Origin: Microbacterium sp. JZ31
GTDB taxonomy: Bacteria > Actinomycetota > Actinomycetes > Actinomycetales > Microbacteriaceae
Direction of reading: 5' to 3'
DNA length: 64,000 nt
Assembly: GCF_016805985.1 (NCBI RefSeq)
Contig: NZ_CP017661.1
Span: 868,001-932,000 of the forward strand
Both the position numbers and the translations under genes were made by a program. The notes under the pieces were generated by a model. It saw only the letters and a program-made list of their open reading frames with translations, made no database searches and was not told the DNA's origin. This document shows positions 1 to 9,979 of this stretch, piece by piece; positions within the stretch are counted from its first letter, which is position 1; each line of letters starts with the position of its first letter.

Positions 1-1
1 G

Positions 2-2092
2 CAGTGGTGGCAGCTCGGCGACCAGCTGCGTCAGGGGCGCCTGCCCATCCTGGAGCCGTCGGCCTGGCAGGCCGGCAACTATCTGGCCGAGGGCCAGTGG
101 GGCCTGTTCAGCCCGCTCACGTGGCTGATCGCGCTGGGCGCGCGGGCGAGCGAGGATCCGGTCGTCTTCGCGACGATCGTGAAGGTCCTCTTCCTCGTGC
201 TGCTGAGTCTCGGCACCTACGTCCTCGCGCGGTCGTTCACGGCCGCGCGGGCGTGGGCCGCGCTCTCCGCGGTGCTCGTCCCGCTGTGCGGCTTCACGGT
301 CTACATGGACGCGGCGTCGTGGTCCACGGGCCTGTTCAACGCCGCCCTGCTGCCCTGGGTGTGGTGGGCGCTGCGTCGCGCGGTCGAGGCGTCGCGCTCG
401 CCCATCCCGTACCTGATCGCGAGCTATCTGCTCGTGTCGTTCGGGTACGTCTTCGGCGTGATCGCGCTGGTCGCCATCCTCGTCGAGTCGCTCGTGCGGG
501 CGATCTGGCAGCGCGACCGCGACCGGATCGTCCGCAGCCTGCTGGCATCCGCGTGGGGTGCCGCCTGGACGGTGCTCGTCTACCTGCCGGGCATCCTGAC
601 CGCCTCGGTCACGCCGCGCGGCGACTTCGTCGTGCGCAACTGGTTCTTCCTCAACGCGGATCTCACCGACGTGGCGGGCGCCGCCTCCCCGACGTTCCCG
701 GCCACGATTCGCACGTGGGTCGAGGAGGTCCAGGCTCCCGACGGGCTGCTCGAGGAGGGCGTCGCCCTCTGGACCGGCGAGCCGACGAACGCCCCCCTCG
801 TCTACATCGCGTGGCTGCTGCCGTACTTCCTGCTCGTGCTGCCGCTGTCGCGCGCCGCGCTGCGCCGCTGCATCCCGCTGCTCGTGCTCGGATCCGCGAC
901 GTTCATCGCGATCCTCGCCCCCAGCCACATCGCCGCGATCCGCTGGCCGCTGCGCTTCATCCCGTACGTCGCGCTCACGCTGCTCGTGCTGTTCGCGGTC
1001 GCGGCGACGCGCACCCGCTGGCGGGAGCTGCCGAAGAGCAGGATCCGCTGGACGTTCGCGCTCATCGTCGTGCTCGCCGTCCTGAACATCGGCAACGTGC
1101 CGCTGGAGTGGCGCAGCGTCGGCGCGACGGCCGTCGCGCAGCTGATCCTGCTCGCCGCGATCGTCTTCGTGGCGCGCCGTCCGTGGCGCGAGGCCGTGCG
1201 CACGGCCGTGATGGTGACCGGCGCCGTCGCGGTGACGGCGGCGACCGTGGCCGCCCAGATCGTCGCGATGCCGCGCACGCCGCTTCCTGGCAGCGCGGTG
1301 CCCGACGTGAGCACGATGCGGCAGGTGCTGAGCGAGCCGCGCGGGGACGCGATCGCGGTGGGGAACATCAACGCCGGCGCGGGCGACCCCGCGACGTGGG
1401 ACGAGCGCCTGGTCGCCAACCTCTGGTATCTGAGCGAGACCGACGTGTCGAACCTCTACACCGTGCTGCCCTACGACGACTTCGTCCAGGACCTGTGCAT
1501 GGACCTGCGCGGCAACACGTGCGCGGATGCGCTCGACACGCTGTGGAGCACCGACCGTGAGACGGGCGAGCGGCTCAGCGACCTGATGGGCATCAGCACG
1601 GTGCTCGCGATGAAGGCGACCTTCCCCGACCAGCCGCAGGCGCCGGCGGGCTGGCACCTGGAGCGCGAGGGCGAGTTCACGTGGCTGTTCCAGCGCGACG
1701 AGCCGCTGCCGGCCGCGGGAGGCGTGGTCTGGACGGGGGACGGCACGGCGCTGAGCGAGATCGAGGTGTCGGACGGCGCCGTGAGCTTCCGCGTGGACGA
1801 GGCGGGCGCGGACGGCCGTGTCGTGCTGAGCCGGCTGGACTACCCGGGCTATGCGATCAGCGGCGCCGTGAAGGGCGACGCGGTGCGCGACTGGCTGCTC
1901 ACGGTCGAGGTGTCGGGCGCGGCCCCGGGCGACGTCGTGACGGTGCGCTTCCAGCCTCCGGGGATGCCGCTGCTCGTCGCCGCGGCCTCTCTCGGCGTCC
2001 TCGTCGCGGCCGGCTGGCTCCTGCTGCGGCTCGTCAGCCGTCGGCGTGCCGCACGGCCGACGACGCCAGCTGCGACGCGTACACGCGGCTGA
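2..2092 (+). CDS. YfhO-like polytopic membrane protein, 5' end outside window
   Basis: The reading frame is open from base 2 to a TGA at 2090-2092, so the N-terminus lies outside the window; 696 residues are visible. They show many hydrophobic segments in the first 400 residues, a long extracytoplasmic part and one last transmembrane helix near the end followed by an Arg-rich tail. The first visible residues (GRLPILEPSAW, then EGQWGLFSPLTWL) resemble the first-loop signature of the YfhO/GT-C membrane protein group, where it follows the catalytic acidic residues of TM1; those would be off the window. Role in surface glycan glycosylation is inferred from the neighbours. The last 59 bp overlap the convergent epimerase gene. 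A start at the internal GTG (179) would remove the conserved first loop, so a truncated reading is less likely. Confidence 0.75.
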   Translation, partial: QWWQLGDQLRQGRLPILEPSAWQAGNYLAEGQWGLFSPLTWLIALGARASEDPVVFATIVKVLFLVLLSLGTYVLARSFTAARAWAALSAVLVPLCGFTVYMDAASWSTGLFNAALLPWVWWALRRAVEASRSPIPYLIASYLLVSFGYVFGVIALVAILVESLVRAIWQRDRDRIVRSLLASAWGAAWTVLVYLPGILTASVTPRGDFVVRNWFFLNADLTDVAGAASPTFPATIRTWVEEVQAPDGLLEEGVALWTGEPTNAPLVYIAWLLPYFLLVLPLSRAALRRCIPLLVLGSATFIAILAPSHIAAIRWPLRFIPYVALTLLVLFAVAATRTRWRELPKSRIRWTFALIVVLAVLNIGNVPLEWRSVGATAVAQLILLAAIVFVARRPWREAVRTAVMVTGAVAVTAATVAAQIVAMPRTPLPGSAVPDVSTMRQVLSEPRGDAIAVGNINAGAGDPATWDERLVANLWYLSETDVSNLYTVLPYDDFVQDLCMDLRGNTCADALDTLWSTDRETGERLSDLMGISTVLAMKATFPDQPQAPAGWHLEREGEFTWLFQRDEPLPAAGGVVWTGDGTALSEIEVSDGAVSFRVDEAGADGRVVLSRLDYPGYAISGAVKGDAVRDWLLTVEVSGAAPGDVVTVRFQPPGMPLLVAAASLGVLVAAGWLLLRLVSRRRAARPTTPAATRTRG

Positions 2093-2975
2093 GGCCCTCG
2101 GGCAGGGTCGTGCGGGCGAGGCCGTCCAGGTCGGGCCACACGCGCGAGCGCACGCGCAGGTCGAGCGCCTGACCGCGCGCGTCGCCGCCGCCCAGCACGA
2201 TCAGCCCGCGCCGGCGGTGCAGGCGGCGCAGCTCGCCGATCAGTGCGCCGATCGAGACGGTCAGGCCGCTGCCGACGATCTTCAGGGTCGTGGTCCCCGC
2301 CGGCGTCTGCGACGCACGGCGCGTGGCGGCGGAGATGATCTGCGCCGCGTCGTCCTCGTACACGTAGTCGCGCAGGGTGTCGAGCGGCACGTAGATCGAC
2401 GCGGGCGCGCCCGTCAGGTGCGCGCGGATCAGGATCGAGATGAGTCCCTGCGCCTTGCCGAGGTCCTGACCCGGGCCGTACAGGTTCGTGACGCGGGCGA
2501 CGAGCGAGCGCCATCCGCCCGCGGCGGTCGCCCCCGCCAGGGCAGCCTCCATCGCGAGCTTGCCCTCGCCGTACGCGGACGCCGGGGCCGTGGGGGTCCG
2601 CTCGGTGTACGGCGCGTCGGGGGAGGCGGCCCAGGCGCCGCCGACCGACGACGCCAGGGCGAAGGTCAGCCGGGCGCGGGTCTCGGCGGGCAGCGCGCCG
2701 ATCTCGGCGACGAAGCGCTCGAACACGTCCACCTCGGCGAACACGCGCTCGACGGGCGTGGAGGTCACGGCCCGTCCCGCTGTCCAGGAGATCTCGAGGC
2801 GATCGTCGGGACCGGTCTGCGCGATGAACCGCTCGAGCGCGCCGGACAGCGCGCCGACCGCCCCGTCGCCGTCGTTCCAGTCGGGCACATGGGCCCCGAA
2901 CGGCGCATCCGGACGCGCGCGGGCGACGGCCCGGCCGAGCAGCCCCCGGCCGATGATCCAGCGCCGGACGGTCAC
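2034..2975 (-). CDS. NAD-dependent epimerase/dehydratase family protein
   Basis: A 313-residue short-chain dehydrogenase of the extended type. The N-terminus (GRGLLGRAVA, about residues 8-17) fits a Rossmann GxxGxxG-like loop. A later YGEGKLAMEAAL segment supplies the Tyr-x-x-x-Lys catalytic pair, and VTNLYGPGQDLG is the usual epimerase motif. These enzymes modify nucleotide sugars using bound NAD(P). The GTG start was chosen because it forms a GTGA overlap with the stop of the upstream glycosyltransferase, the arrangement used throughout this operon. It is the last gene of the seven-gene minus-strand operon and overlaps the convergent membrane protein gene by 59 bp. Exact sugar substrate cannot be told. 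Confidence 0.85.
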   Translation of the reverse strand: MTVRRWIIGRGLLGRAVARARPDAPFGAHVPDWNDGDGAVGALSGALERFIAQTGPDDRLEISWTAGRAVTSTPVERVFAEVDVFERFVAEIGALPAETRARLTFALASSVGGAWAASPDAPYTERTPTAPASAYGEGKLAMEAALAGATAAGGWRSLVARVTNLYGPGQDLGKAQGLISILIRAHLTGAPASIYVPLDTLRDYVYEDDAAQIISAATRRASQTPAGTTTLKIVGSGLTVSIGALIGELRRLHRRRGLIVLGGGDARGQALDLRVRSRVWPDLDGLARTTLPEGLSRVYASQLASSAVRHADG

Positions 2976-3994
2976 GGCGTCCGTGCGGGCGCGCCCCCGA
3001 CCTGGTCCCGGTCGGCGTGTGCGAGCGGCCCCGTCGCCGGGTCGCGCACGATGAGGTACGCCGGCTTGCCCAGTGCCGTGCTGACGGCGATGCCCAGGTA
3101 CTCGGCGATGATCCCGAGCGCGACGAGGATGACCCCGATGCCGAGAAGCAGCACCACCATGAGCGACGTCCATCCCGGCTCGTTCACGACGCCCGCGAGG
3201 CGCGCGATCGAGAGGTAAAGGGCGAACAGGATGCCCGCCACGAACACGATGGTGCCGGTCACGGTGACGAGCCGCAGGCCGCGCGTGCCGGACGTCAGCA
3301 CCATGCTCCAGAAGTGGCCGAACAGGCGGCGGTAGGAGTAGCCGGATCGGCGGTCGCCCTCGGTGCGCAGCGTCACGGGAGCCGTGGCGGTGCGGGACGC
3401 GATCCAGCCGAGGGCGATGTCGAGGTACACGCCCGTGCCGGCGTACGCGGCGACGCTGCGCCCGATCTCGCCGAGTACGAGGCGGAAGCTGTGGAAGTCC
3501 GTCGCGCGACCGCCGCTGAACACCGTCTCGAGGATGCGCTTGGACGTGCGCGACGCCGTGTTGCGGAGGGCGCCGTGCGGCGGGCGGTTCACGGGATCGG
3601 CGTAGACGAGATCGGCCTGGGCGTCGAGCGCGGCGTCGAGCAGCGAGCCGATGTCTCCCGGGTCGTGCTGGCCGTCCTCGTCCATCGTGATGATCCACTC
3701 GCCACCGGAGCTGGCCATGCCCGCGAGTGTCGCGGCGTGCTGGCCGTAGTTGCGACTCAGCCAGACGGGCACGACCCAGTCGTTCGCCGCCGCGAGCCGG
3801 CGGATGACGACATCGGAGCGGTCTGGGCCGCGGTCGTACGCGAGGATGACCTCGCCCACCTGGCCCGCGCGGCCACCCGGCGTGCGGAAGCCGAGCGTCA
3901 GCGGCCGCAGCTCTTCGATCACCGCGTCGAGGGTGCGCTCGCCCTGGTAGACCGGGATCACCACGCTGATCCGGTGCACGTACAGGTCGGTCAT
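2972..3994 (-). CDS. Family 2 glycosyltransferase with C-terminal membrane anchor (DPM1/GtrB-like)
   Basis: A 340-residue protein with an N-terminal GT-A fold: VVIPVYQGERTLDAV near residue 10 and the acidic cluster ITMDEDGQHDPGDI near residue 110, where the Asp residues bind the metal and nucleotide sugar. Two hydrophobic hairpin helices sit at about residues 245-310. This is the layout of polyprenyl-phosphate sugar transferases such as GtrB and ArnC, which load glucose or mannose on a lipid carrier at the inner membrane face. A GtrA-like protein two genes upstream is a plausible partner for flipping the product. Both ends share 4-nt overlaps with neighbours (ATGA at 3991-3994, GTGA at 2972-2975), so translation is probably coupled. 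Confidence 0.88.
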   Translation of the reverse strand: MTDLYVHRISVVIPVYQGERTLDAVIEELRPLTLGFRTPGGRAGQVGEVILAYDRGPDRSDVVIRRLAAANDWVVPVWLSRNYGQHAATLAGMASSGGEWIITMDEDGQHDPGDIGSLLDAALDAQADLVYADPVNRPPHGALRNTASRTSKRILETVFSGGRATDFHSFRLVLGEIGRSVAAYAGTGVYLDIALGWIASRTATAPVTLRTEGDRRSGYSYRRLFGHFWSMVLTSGTRGLRLVTVTGTIVFVAGILFALYLSIARLAGVVNEPGWTSLMVVLLLGIGVILVALGIIAEYLGIAVSTALGKPAYLIVRDPATGPLAHADRDQVGGAPARTP

Positions 3995-4821
3995 CGCATC
4001 CTCCTCTTCAGCACACGATACGAGAGGCGCCGGGCACGAGCCATGAGCGCGGCCCGCACGTCGCCGATGCGGCGATCGAGCCCCGAGAGCGTCTCGGGAT
4101 GCGTCTCGCGCACCCACGCGTGGTACTCACGCGCCTCGGCCGCCTGGCGCGAGGCGAGAGCGACGCTCCACTGCGCGTCGCTCATCCGGAACGTCGCGCC
4201 GACCTCCGGATCGGGCACGAAGTCGCCCTCGAACAGCACGCGCGTGTAGGTGGCCTGGTCGATGAAGTACGAGAAGCGGTCGTTCCAGCCGCCCGTGCGC
4301 ACGAGCGCGTCGCGCCGCATCATGACGGAGGCGGGCTCGCCGAACAGGTTCGAGCCCGCGAGCACCGCGCGGCGTACGGCCTGGGCGCCCGGCATCCGGC
4401 GATCGATGCCGCGCAGGCCCCAGGCGGGCAGCAGGACGGCTCCCGACATGTCGATCAGGTCGCGGCGGCAGGCGGTCATGACCGCGCCGGTGCTCCGCAG
4501 GATTTCCGCCTGCCGCGCGAGCACGCCGGGACGGAGGACATCGTCCCCGCACACGAGCTTGAGGAGCTCGCCGCGCGCGGCCGTCGTCACGCGGTTCCAG
4601 TTGCGGCCGGCGCCGCCGCCGGCCTCGGTCTCCAGCAGCGTGACCCTCGGGTCGTCCGCGAAGGTCCGCATGACTGCGAGCGTGTCGTCGGCGGACGCAT
4701 GGTCGGCGACGATCACCTCCATGCCCGGAACGTCCTGCGTCAGGATCGAGCGCAGCGTCTCGGCCAGCGTGCGGCCGTTGTTGTAGGCGGGAACGACCAC
4801 GCTGAGGCGGACATCCGTCAT
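3991..4821 (-). CDS. Family 2 glycosyltransferase
   Basis: A soluble 276-residue GT-A protein. SVVVPAYNNGRTLAETL starts at about residue 7, VIVADHASADDTLAVM gives the first nucleotide-binding Asp region, and LKLVCGDDVLRPG supplies a DD motif in the place of the usual DxD. It probably transfers a sugar from a nucleotide donor to a growing surface glycan. The C-terminus is strongly basic (ARARRLSYRVLKRRMR), consistent with membrane association. The ATG at 4821 overlaps the stop of the GtrA gene by four bases. The acceptor and donor cannot be deduced from sequence. Confidence 0.88.
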   Translation of the reverse strand: MTDVRLSVVVPAYNNGRTLAETLRSILTQDVPGMEVIVADHASADDTLAVMRTFADDPRVTLLETEAGGGAGRNWNRVTTAARGELLKLVCGDDVLRPGVLARQAEILRSTGAVMTACRRDLIDMSGAVLLPAWGLRGIDRRMPGAQAVRRAVLAGSNLFGEPASVMMRRDALVRTGGWNDRFSYFIDQATYTRVLFEGDFVPDPEVGATFRMSDAQWSVALASRQAAEAREYHAWVRETHPETLSGLDRRIGDVRAALMARARRLSYRVLKRRMR

Positions 4822-5330
4822 CGCTCCTCCTTCCGGCGGTGGAACGAGAAGCGGCTGTGGCCGAACCAGCTGATCACGGCGATCACGAACGTGAAGAGGA
4901 GCTGCGCCAGGACCGGATGCAGGCCGAGCAGCAGCGTCAGCGGGGGCACCACGAGCTGGTTCAGCAGGAACGAGGTGAGGTACACGAGCTGGAAGCGCCA
5001 GAAGTCGAGCCAGAGGTGACCTGTGACGCGGAACACCAGCTTGCGATAGAGCACGAAGGCCGAGATGGTGCTGAAGACGTGGGCGACGGTGATCGTCAGG
5101 AAGATCGTCCATCCGGCCCCGTGCCACAGGGCCCGGAACAGGGTCGAGAACAGGATGAACCACACGAACCCGATGCCGGTGTTGAGGCCGCCGACCACGA
5201 GGAACGCCACGCGGCGGTCCTTGATGAGGCGCAGCAGGGGGCCGTCCGGCGCCGTGCCGCCGCCGATCGCCTGCTCGGCGCCGCCCGGCAGTTCCGGCTG
5301 CGCGTCCGCACGGCTCTCGTCCGGGGTCAT
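4818..5330 (-). CDS. GtrA family membrane protein
   Basis: A 170-residue protein with a hydrophilic N-terminus of about 38 residues and four transmembrane helices, the usual GtrA layout (FLVVGGLNTGIGFVWFILF opens the first helix; the loop before the last helix reads LLFTFVIAVISWFGHSRFSF, typical of the family C-terminus). GtrA proteins are thought to flip polyprenyl-phosphate sugars made by GtrB-type transferases. Two GtrB/DPM-like genes lie in this same operon (2972-3994 and 7371-8453), which supports a lipid-linked sugar donor pathway. ATGA overlaps on both sides. Confidence 0.9.
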   Translation of the reverse strand: MTPDESRADAQPELPGGAEQAIGGGTAPDGPLLRLIKDRRVAFLVVGGLNTGIGFVWFILFSTLFRALWHGAGWTIFLTITVAHVFSTISAFVLYRKLVFRVTGHLWLDFWRFQLVYLTSFLLNQLVVPPLTLLLGLHPVLAQLLFTFVIAVISWFGHSRFSFHRRKEER

Positions 5331-6271
5331 GCGGCCTCCATCCGGCGTCGCGCGAAGCGGGTCTCGGCGCCGCCGACGGCGGCGAACCCGAGGTCCACCG
5401 CGGTCAGCAGCACGCGGCTCAGGAGCACGAGCGTCACGATCTCGGCCGACGGGAGCGTGCCCGCCAGCGCCGCGGCGAGCACGACCTCGCGCACGCCCGC
5501 GCCCGCGGGGGCGACGACGAAGAGGAACCCGATCACCCAGGCGAGCGCGTAACCGCCCACGCACTGGACGAGCGTGTGCCACGTCGCCGGCGCGCCGAGG
5601 CCGATCGCGAGCACGCCGACCGAGCAGCCGGCCACCAGCCATGCGAGCGCCGACCAGGCGGTCGCGACGCCGACACCGCGCGTCGACAGCGTGCCGCCCG
5701 CGGTGTCGAGGGGCTCGAGGCGCAGCACGCGCCACGCCAAGGCGATGAGCCGGTTCATGATCGGCGGCGCCAGCAGCACCAGCAGCGGCACACCGGCCCA
5801 CATCAGCCACGCCCAGCCGGCGAGCGCGGGCGTGGGCGCGATGGCGAAGCCGAGCGCGCCGATGCCGACACCCGACACGAGCGAGATGAGCACCGCGAGG
5901 GTCATGGCCGCCACGGAGTGCCGCGCGGGGATGCGGTGCGCGCGGCCGAGATCGGCCGCGGCGGCGATGTTCCACACGCCGCCCGGGATGTACTTGCCCA
6001 GCTGACTCACGCCGAACAGGGCGACGGCCGGACCTACAGCGAGCGGATGCCCGAGATCGCGCAGGATGCTGCGCCACGACTCGAGCGTGAGCGCCACGTA
6101 CACGATGCTCGCCAGGAGCGCCACGAGCAGCGCCCACATCGGCAGGCGCACGAGCGCGGCCAGGATCTCGTCCCAGCGGCTCGCGACGAACCACGCCGCG
6201 AATCCGAGCGCGAGCGCGAGGAACCCCCACTTGACGGCGGGGGAGCGCAGGATCGCCAGGACGCGCTTCAT
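5327..6271 (-). CDS. Lysylphosphatidylglycerol synthase TM region/UPF0104-like membrane protein
   Basis: A 314-residue integral membrane protein with about eight hydrophobic segments. The central GVSQLGKYIPGGVWN motif near residue 90 is a hallmark of the UPF0104/AglD-like group within the LPG_synthase_TM family. Members next to glycosyltransferases are thought to translocate or handle lipid-linked intermediates; no catalytic GNAT or synthetase domain is attached here. The ATG at 6271 overlaps the upstream GT4 stop, and the gene ends inside the GtrA start. A transport or flippase role is inference from context. Confidence 0.85.
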   Translation of the reverse strand: MKRVLAILRSPAVKWGFLALALGFAAWFVASRWDEILAALVRLPMWALLVALLASIVYVALTLESWRSILRDLGHPLAVGPAVALFGVSQLGKYIPGGVWNIAAAADLGRAHRIPARHSVAAMTLAVLISLVSGVGIGALGFAIAPTPALAGWAWLMWAGVPLLVLLAPPIMNRLIALAWRVLRLEPLDTAGGTLSTRGVGVATAWSALAWLVAGCSVGVLAIGLGAPATWHTLVQCVGGYALAWVIGFLFVVAPAGAGVREVVLAAALAGTLPSAEIVTLVLLSRVLLTAVDLGFAAVGGAETRFARRRMEAA

Positions 6272-7374
6272 CGCCGGACGCCGCTCGCGCGCAGCCGCTC
6301 CAGGAGCGGGACGACGACGTCTCCGGCCCGGAAGGACTCGGCGACCTCCGCCGCGGCGGCGCGCGCCGCGGCGACCCGCGCGGGCGTGGCGGCGAGCTCC
6401 GCGATCACGCGCGACAGCGCGTCGGCATCGCCCGGCTTCGCGTACAGCGCGGCGTCGCCGAACGCCGCGCGCTGCGGGGCGGTGTCGCCCGTGACGATGG
6501 CGCAGCCGGCCGCCGCTCCCTCGTAGACCTTGTTGGGCACCACGCGCAGCGCCTTCTCGGAGGTGCCGAACACGCCCATGCACACGTCGTGCCGCGCCAC
6601 CAGGGCGGGCAGCTCGTGCGCCTCGACCCAGTCGAGCCAGGTGATGCCGGGGACGTCGCCCGCCGAGGCGCGCGCCTCGTCGTAGTCCTGACCGGTCCCG
6701 ACGATCGTCGCGCGGAACGACGCACCGTCCTCGTGCGCGCGGCGCAGGGCCCGCGCGATGGTCGGCGCGCCCTGCAGCGGCGTGAACAGACCGAAGAAGA
6801 TCAGCGAGACCGGGCCATCCTGCTCCGGTGCGGCCGCGCGCCGCGCGTCGAACCACTCCGCGCGGGCTCCGACGGGCACGTGCACGCCCTTGGCCCGATC
6901 CGGCAGCATCTCGAGGTGCTCGACCGTGTCGACGAGCACGACGTCGGCGGCGCTCAGCGCGCGGCTGTCCAGTCCGCGCAGCAGCCGCACGCGCAGGCCC
7001 CGCGCACCGCGATCCTGCGCGGTGTCCCCGGCGAAGATCAGGTGGTCGAGCACGATCGTCGATCGCCGGAACAGCCGGCGCGCGAGCAGCACGTCGAAGT
7101 GGCCCATGTAGCCCACCAGCACGGCCTCCGGCACGGCGCCCGAGCGCAGCAGGGCGCGCGCGTCGCGACGCAGCGCGATCCAGCAGATCAGCATGCGCCA
7201 GGCGAGACCCGGCAGGCGCCAGGGCTGCTTCAGCATGCGCACGCGCTCGGCGGTGCTGAATCCCAGCGGATGATTGAGCTCGCGCACGTCCTCGCCGCGC
7301 TCGCGCAGCCCGTCGATGACGATGCCCACGCGCGGATGCTTGACGGCGTCGTAGGTGCCGAACGAGACGATCAC
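6268..7374 (-). CDS. Family 4-type glycosyltransferase (GT-B fold)
   Basis: A 368-residue GT-B glycosyltransferase. The N-terminal half opens with MIVSFGTYDAVKHPR; the C-terminal half carries VSLIFFGLFTPLQGAPTIA (about 195-215), the donor-site region PNKVYEGAAAGCAIVTGDT with the conserved Glu (about 290), and ALYAKPGDADALSRVIAEL, all typical of GT4 proteins. It probably adds a sugar to a lipid-linked acceptor on the cytoplasmic side. The start is a GTG whose second to fourth bases form the TGA of the upstream gene, matching the 4-nt overlaps in this operon. Confidence 0.87.
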   Translation of the reverse strand: MIVSFGTYDAVKHPRVGIVIDGLRERGEDVRELNHPLGFSTAERVRMLKQPWRLPGLAWRMLICWIALRRDARALLRSGAVPEAVLVGYMGHFDVLLARRLFRRSTIVLDHLIFAGDTAQDRGARGLRVRLLRGLDSRALSAADVVLVDTVEHLEMLPDRAKGVHVPVGARAEWFDARRAAAPEQDGPVSLIFFGLFTPLQGAPTIARALRRAHEDGASFRATIVGTGQDYDEARASAGDVPGITWLDWVEAHELPALVARHDVCMGVFGTSEKALRVVPNKVYEGAAAGCAIVTGDTAPQRAAFGDAALYAKPGDADALSRVIAELAATPARVAAARAAAAEVAESFRAGDVVVPLLERLRASGVRR

Positions 7375-8453
7375 GACGTCGTCCGGGCCGATCCCGCGTT
7401 CTCGGGGTGCAGCTGGACGGGGTCGGGCGCCGTCGGGAGCTCCGACTCGGGCACGATCGCTGTCCGCGGCTGCGGCTGCGGCCTGTCCGCGGGCGCCACC
7501 GCCGGGGCGTCGGCCCCGTACTGCAGCTCCTTCAGACGCTGCAGCGTGTCCTCGAGCAGCACCCGATTGGTCCGCAGCAGGTCGGAGATGATCAGCAGCG
7601 CGAACGACAGCAGTGAGCCGACGAGCAGCGACGAACCCAGGATGAGGGACTGGATGTGGTCGCCCGCCGCGCCGATCAGGTTCAGGATCAGGAAGCGCAC
7701 GAACGGGATCAGTCCGCCGATCAGCAGCACGACGCCGAGCGTCGTGAAGATCGTGTGCGGCTTGAACATGATGTAGCTGCGCAGGATCGCCTGACCCGAC
7801 TTCGCCATGTGCTGGAAGATGTTCGTGAACAGCCGCGACTCGCGCGTCTTGGGGTTCGTCGTGATCGGCACGCTCGCGATCTTCAGGCGCTTGTTCCCCG
7901 CCTGGATGATCGTCTCCATGCAGTACGAGAACTGCGTCACGATGTTCAGCCGGATGAGCGCCTTGCGGGAGTAGGCGCGGAAGCCGCTGGCCGCGTCGGG
8001 CAGCTCGGTGCCGGCCGCGAAGTTGACCACCTCGCTGCCCACGCGCTGCATCGCCTTCTTGAAGGGCGAGAAGTGCGCGATCGTGGCGGTCTGGCGGTCG
8101 CCGATCGCGATGTCGGCCTCGCCGCGCAGGAGCGGCTGGACGAGCTCGCCGATCATCTGCTGCGGGTACTGGTTGTCGCCGTCGGTGTTCACGACGATGT
8201 CGGCGCCGAGGACGCCCAGCGCGTACTCCACGCCGTCGCGGAACGACCGCGCGAGACCCATGTTGCGCGTGTGGCGCACGAAGTGCCGCACGCCGTAGGA
8301 CTCGGCGACCTCGATCGTGCGGTCGGTGGACCCGTCGTCGATCACGAGGATCTCGATCTCGTCGATGCCGGGGATCTGCGCCGGCATCGTCTCGAGCACG
8401 AGCGGCAGCGTCGCCTCTTCATTCAGGCAGGGGATCTGGATGACGAGTTTCAT
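7371..8453 (-). CDS. Dolichyl-phosphate-mannose-synthase-like glycosyltransferase, first gene of operon
   Basis: A 360-residue protein: GT-A domain (IQIPCLNEEATLPLVLE near residue 5, VIDDGSTDRTIEVAE near 36, NTDGDNQYPQQMI near 88), then SGFRAYSRKALI and two transmembrane helices at about 238-305, followed by a Pro/Ala-rich tail of about 50 residues. This is the DPM1/GtrB architecture for making polyprenyl-phosphate sugars. It is the first gene of the seven-gene operon. AGGAG precedes the ATG by 5 bases, and a TAGACT box at 8528-8533 (minus strand) is a candidate -10, giving a leader of about 70 nt. The long Pro-rich tail is not part of the family core. Confidence 0.88.
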   Translation of the reverse strand: MKLVIQIPCLNEEATLPLVLETMPAQIPGIDEIEILVIDDGSTDRTIEVAESYGVRHFVRHTRNMGLARSFRDGVEYALGVLGADIVVNTDGDNQYPQQMIGELVQPLLRGEADIAIGDRQTATIAHFSPFKKAMQRVGSEVVNFAAGTELPDAASGFRAYSRKALIRLNIVTQFSYCMETIIQAGNKRLKIASVPITTNPKTRESRLFTNIFQHMAKSGQAILRSYIMFKPHTIFTTLGVVLLIGGLIPFVRFLILNLIGAAGDHIQSLILGSSLLVGSLLSFALLIISDLLRTNRVLLEDTLQRLKELQYGADAPAVAPADRPQPQPRTAIVPESELPTAPDPVQLHPENAGSARTTS

Positions 8454-8527
8454 GCTGCTCCTGGGGGAATCGAGGTCACGCGAGCGCGCTGCATGCGCGG
8501 GGTCGGCGGGCCGTGACTCGGCGTGCG

Positions 8528-8533
8528 AGTCTA
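8528..8533 (-). promoter_or_regulatory. Candidate -10 box of the seven-gene glycan operon
   Basis: On the minus strand the hexamer reads TAGACT and lies about 75 bases before the ATG at 8453. No convincing -35 box was seen. The 231-bp divergent gap 8454-8684 is the only place a promoter for this operon can be, since all later junctions overlap. Confidence 0.35.
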
Positions 8534-8654
8534 CCAAGCGCCCCCTGGGCGGGCGCCGAGGCACGCGTCCGCGACGGCTCCGCGCCTCGTCGCTCGGCGG
8601 GCCCGGAGGTGCGCCCCGTTAGGATGGGGCGTCGCCGACCGCGGTCGCGGCTGA

Positions 8655-9824
<1,170 letters not shown>

Positions 9825-9979
9825 GGAGGCTTCGGCTCCGTCCGGGGCTTCAGAAGGAATCCGTGCGATCGGGACGCGCTTACCTGTAGATTCACTGTGA
9901 GCGTGCCCGGATGCGCGCTGTCCCGACGTGCATCCGTCCCCCGAAGGCACGTGCCTCCCACCCTGGAGCCACCCGAGAC

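Noticed and set aside
9911..9979. N-terminal extension of the pyruvyl transferase from an upstream ATG
   Set aside because: The extra 23 residues show no fold or signal features and a better placed GGAG precedes the ATG at 9980.
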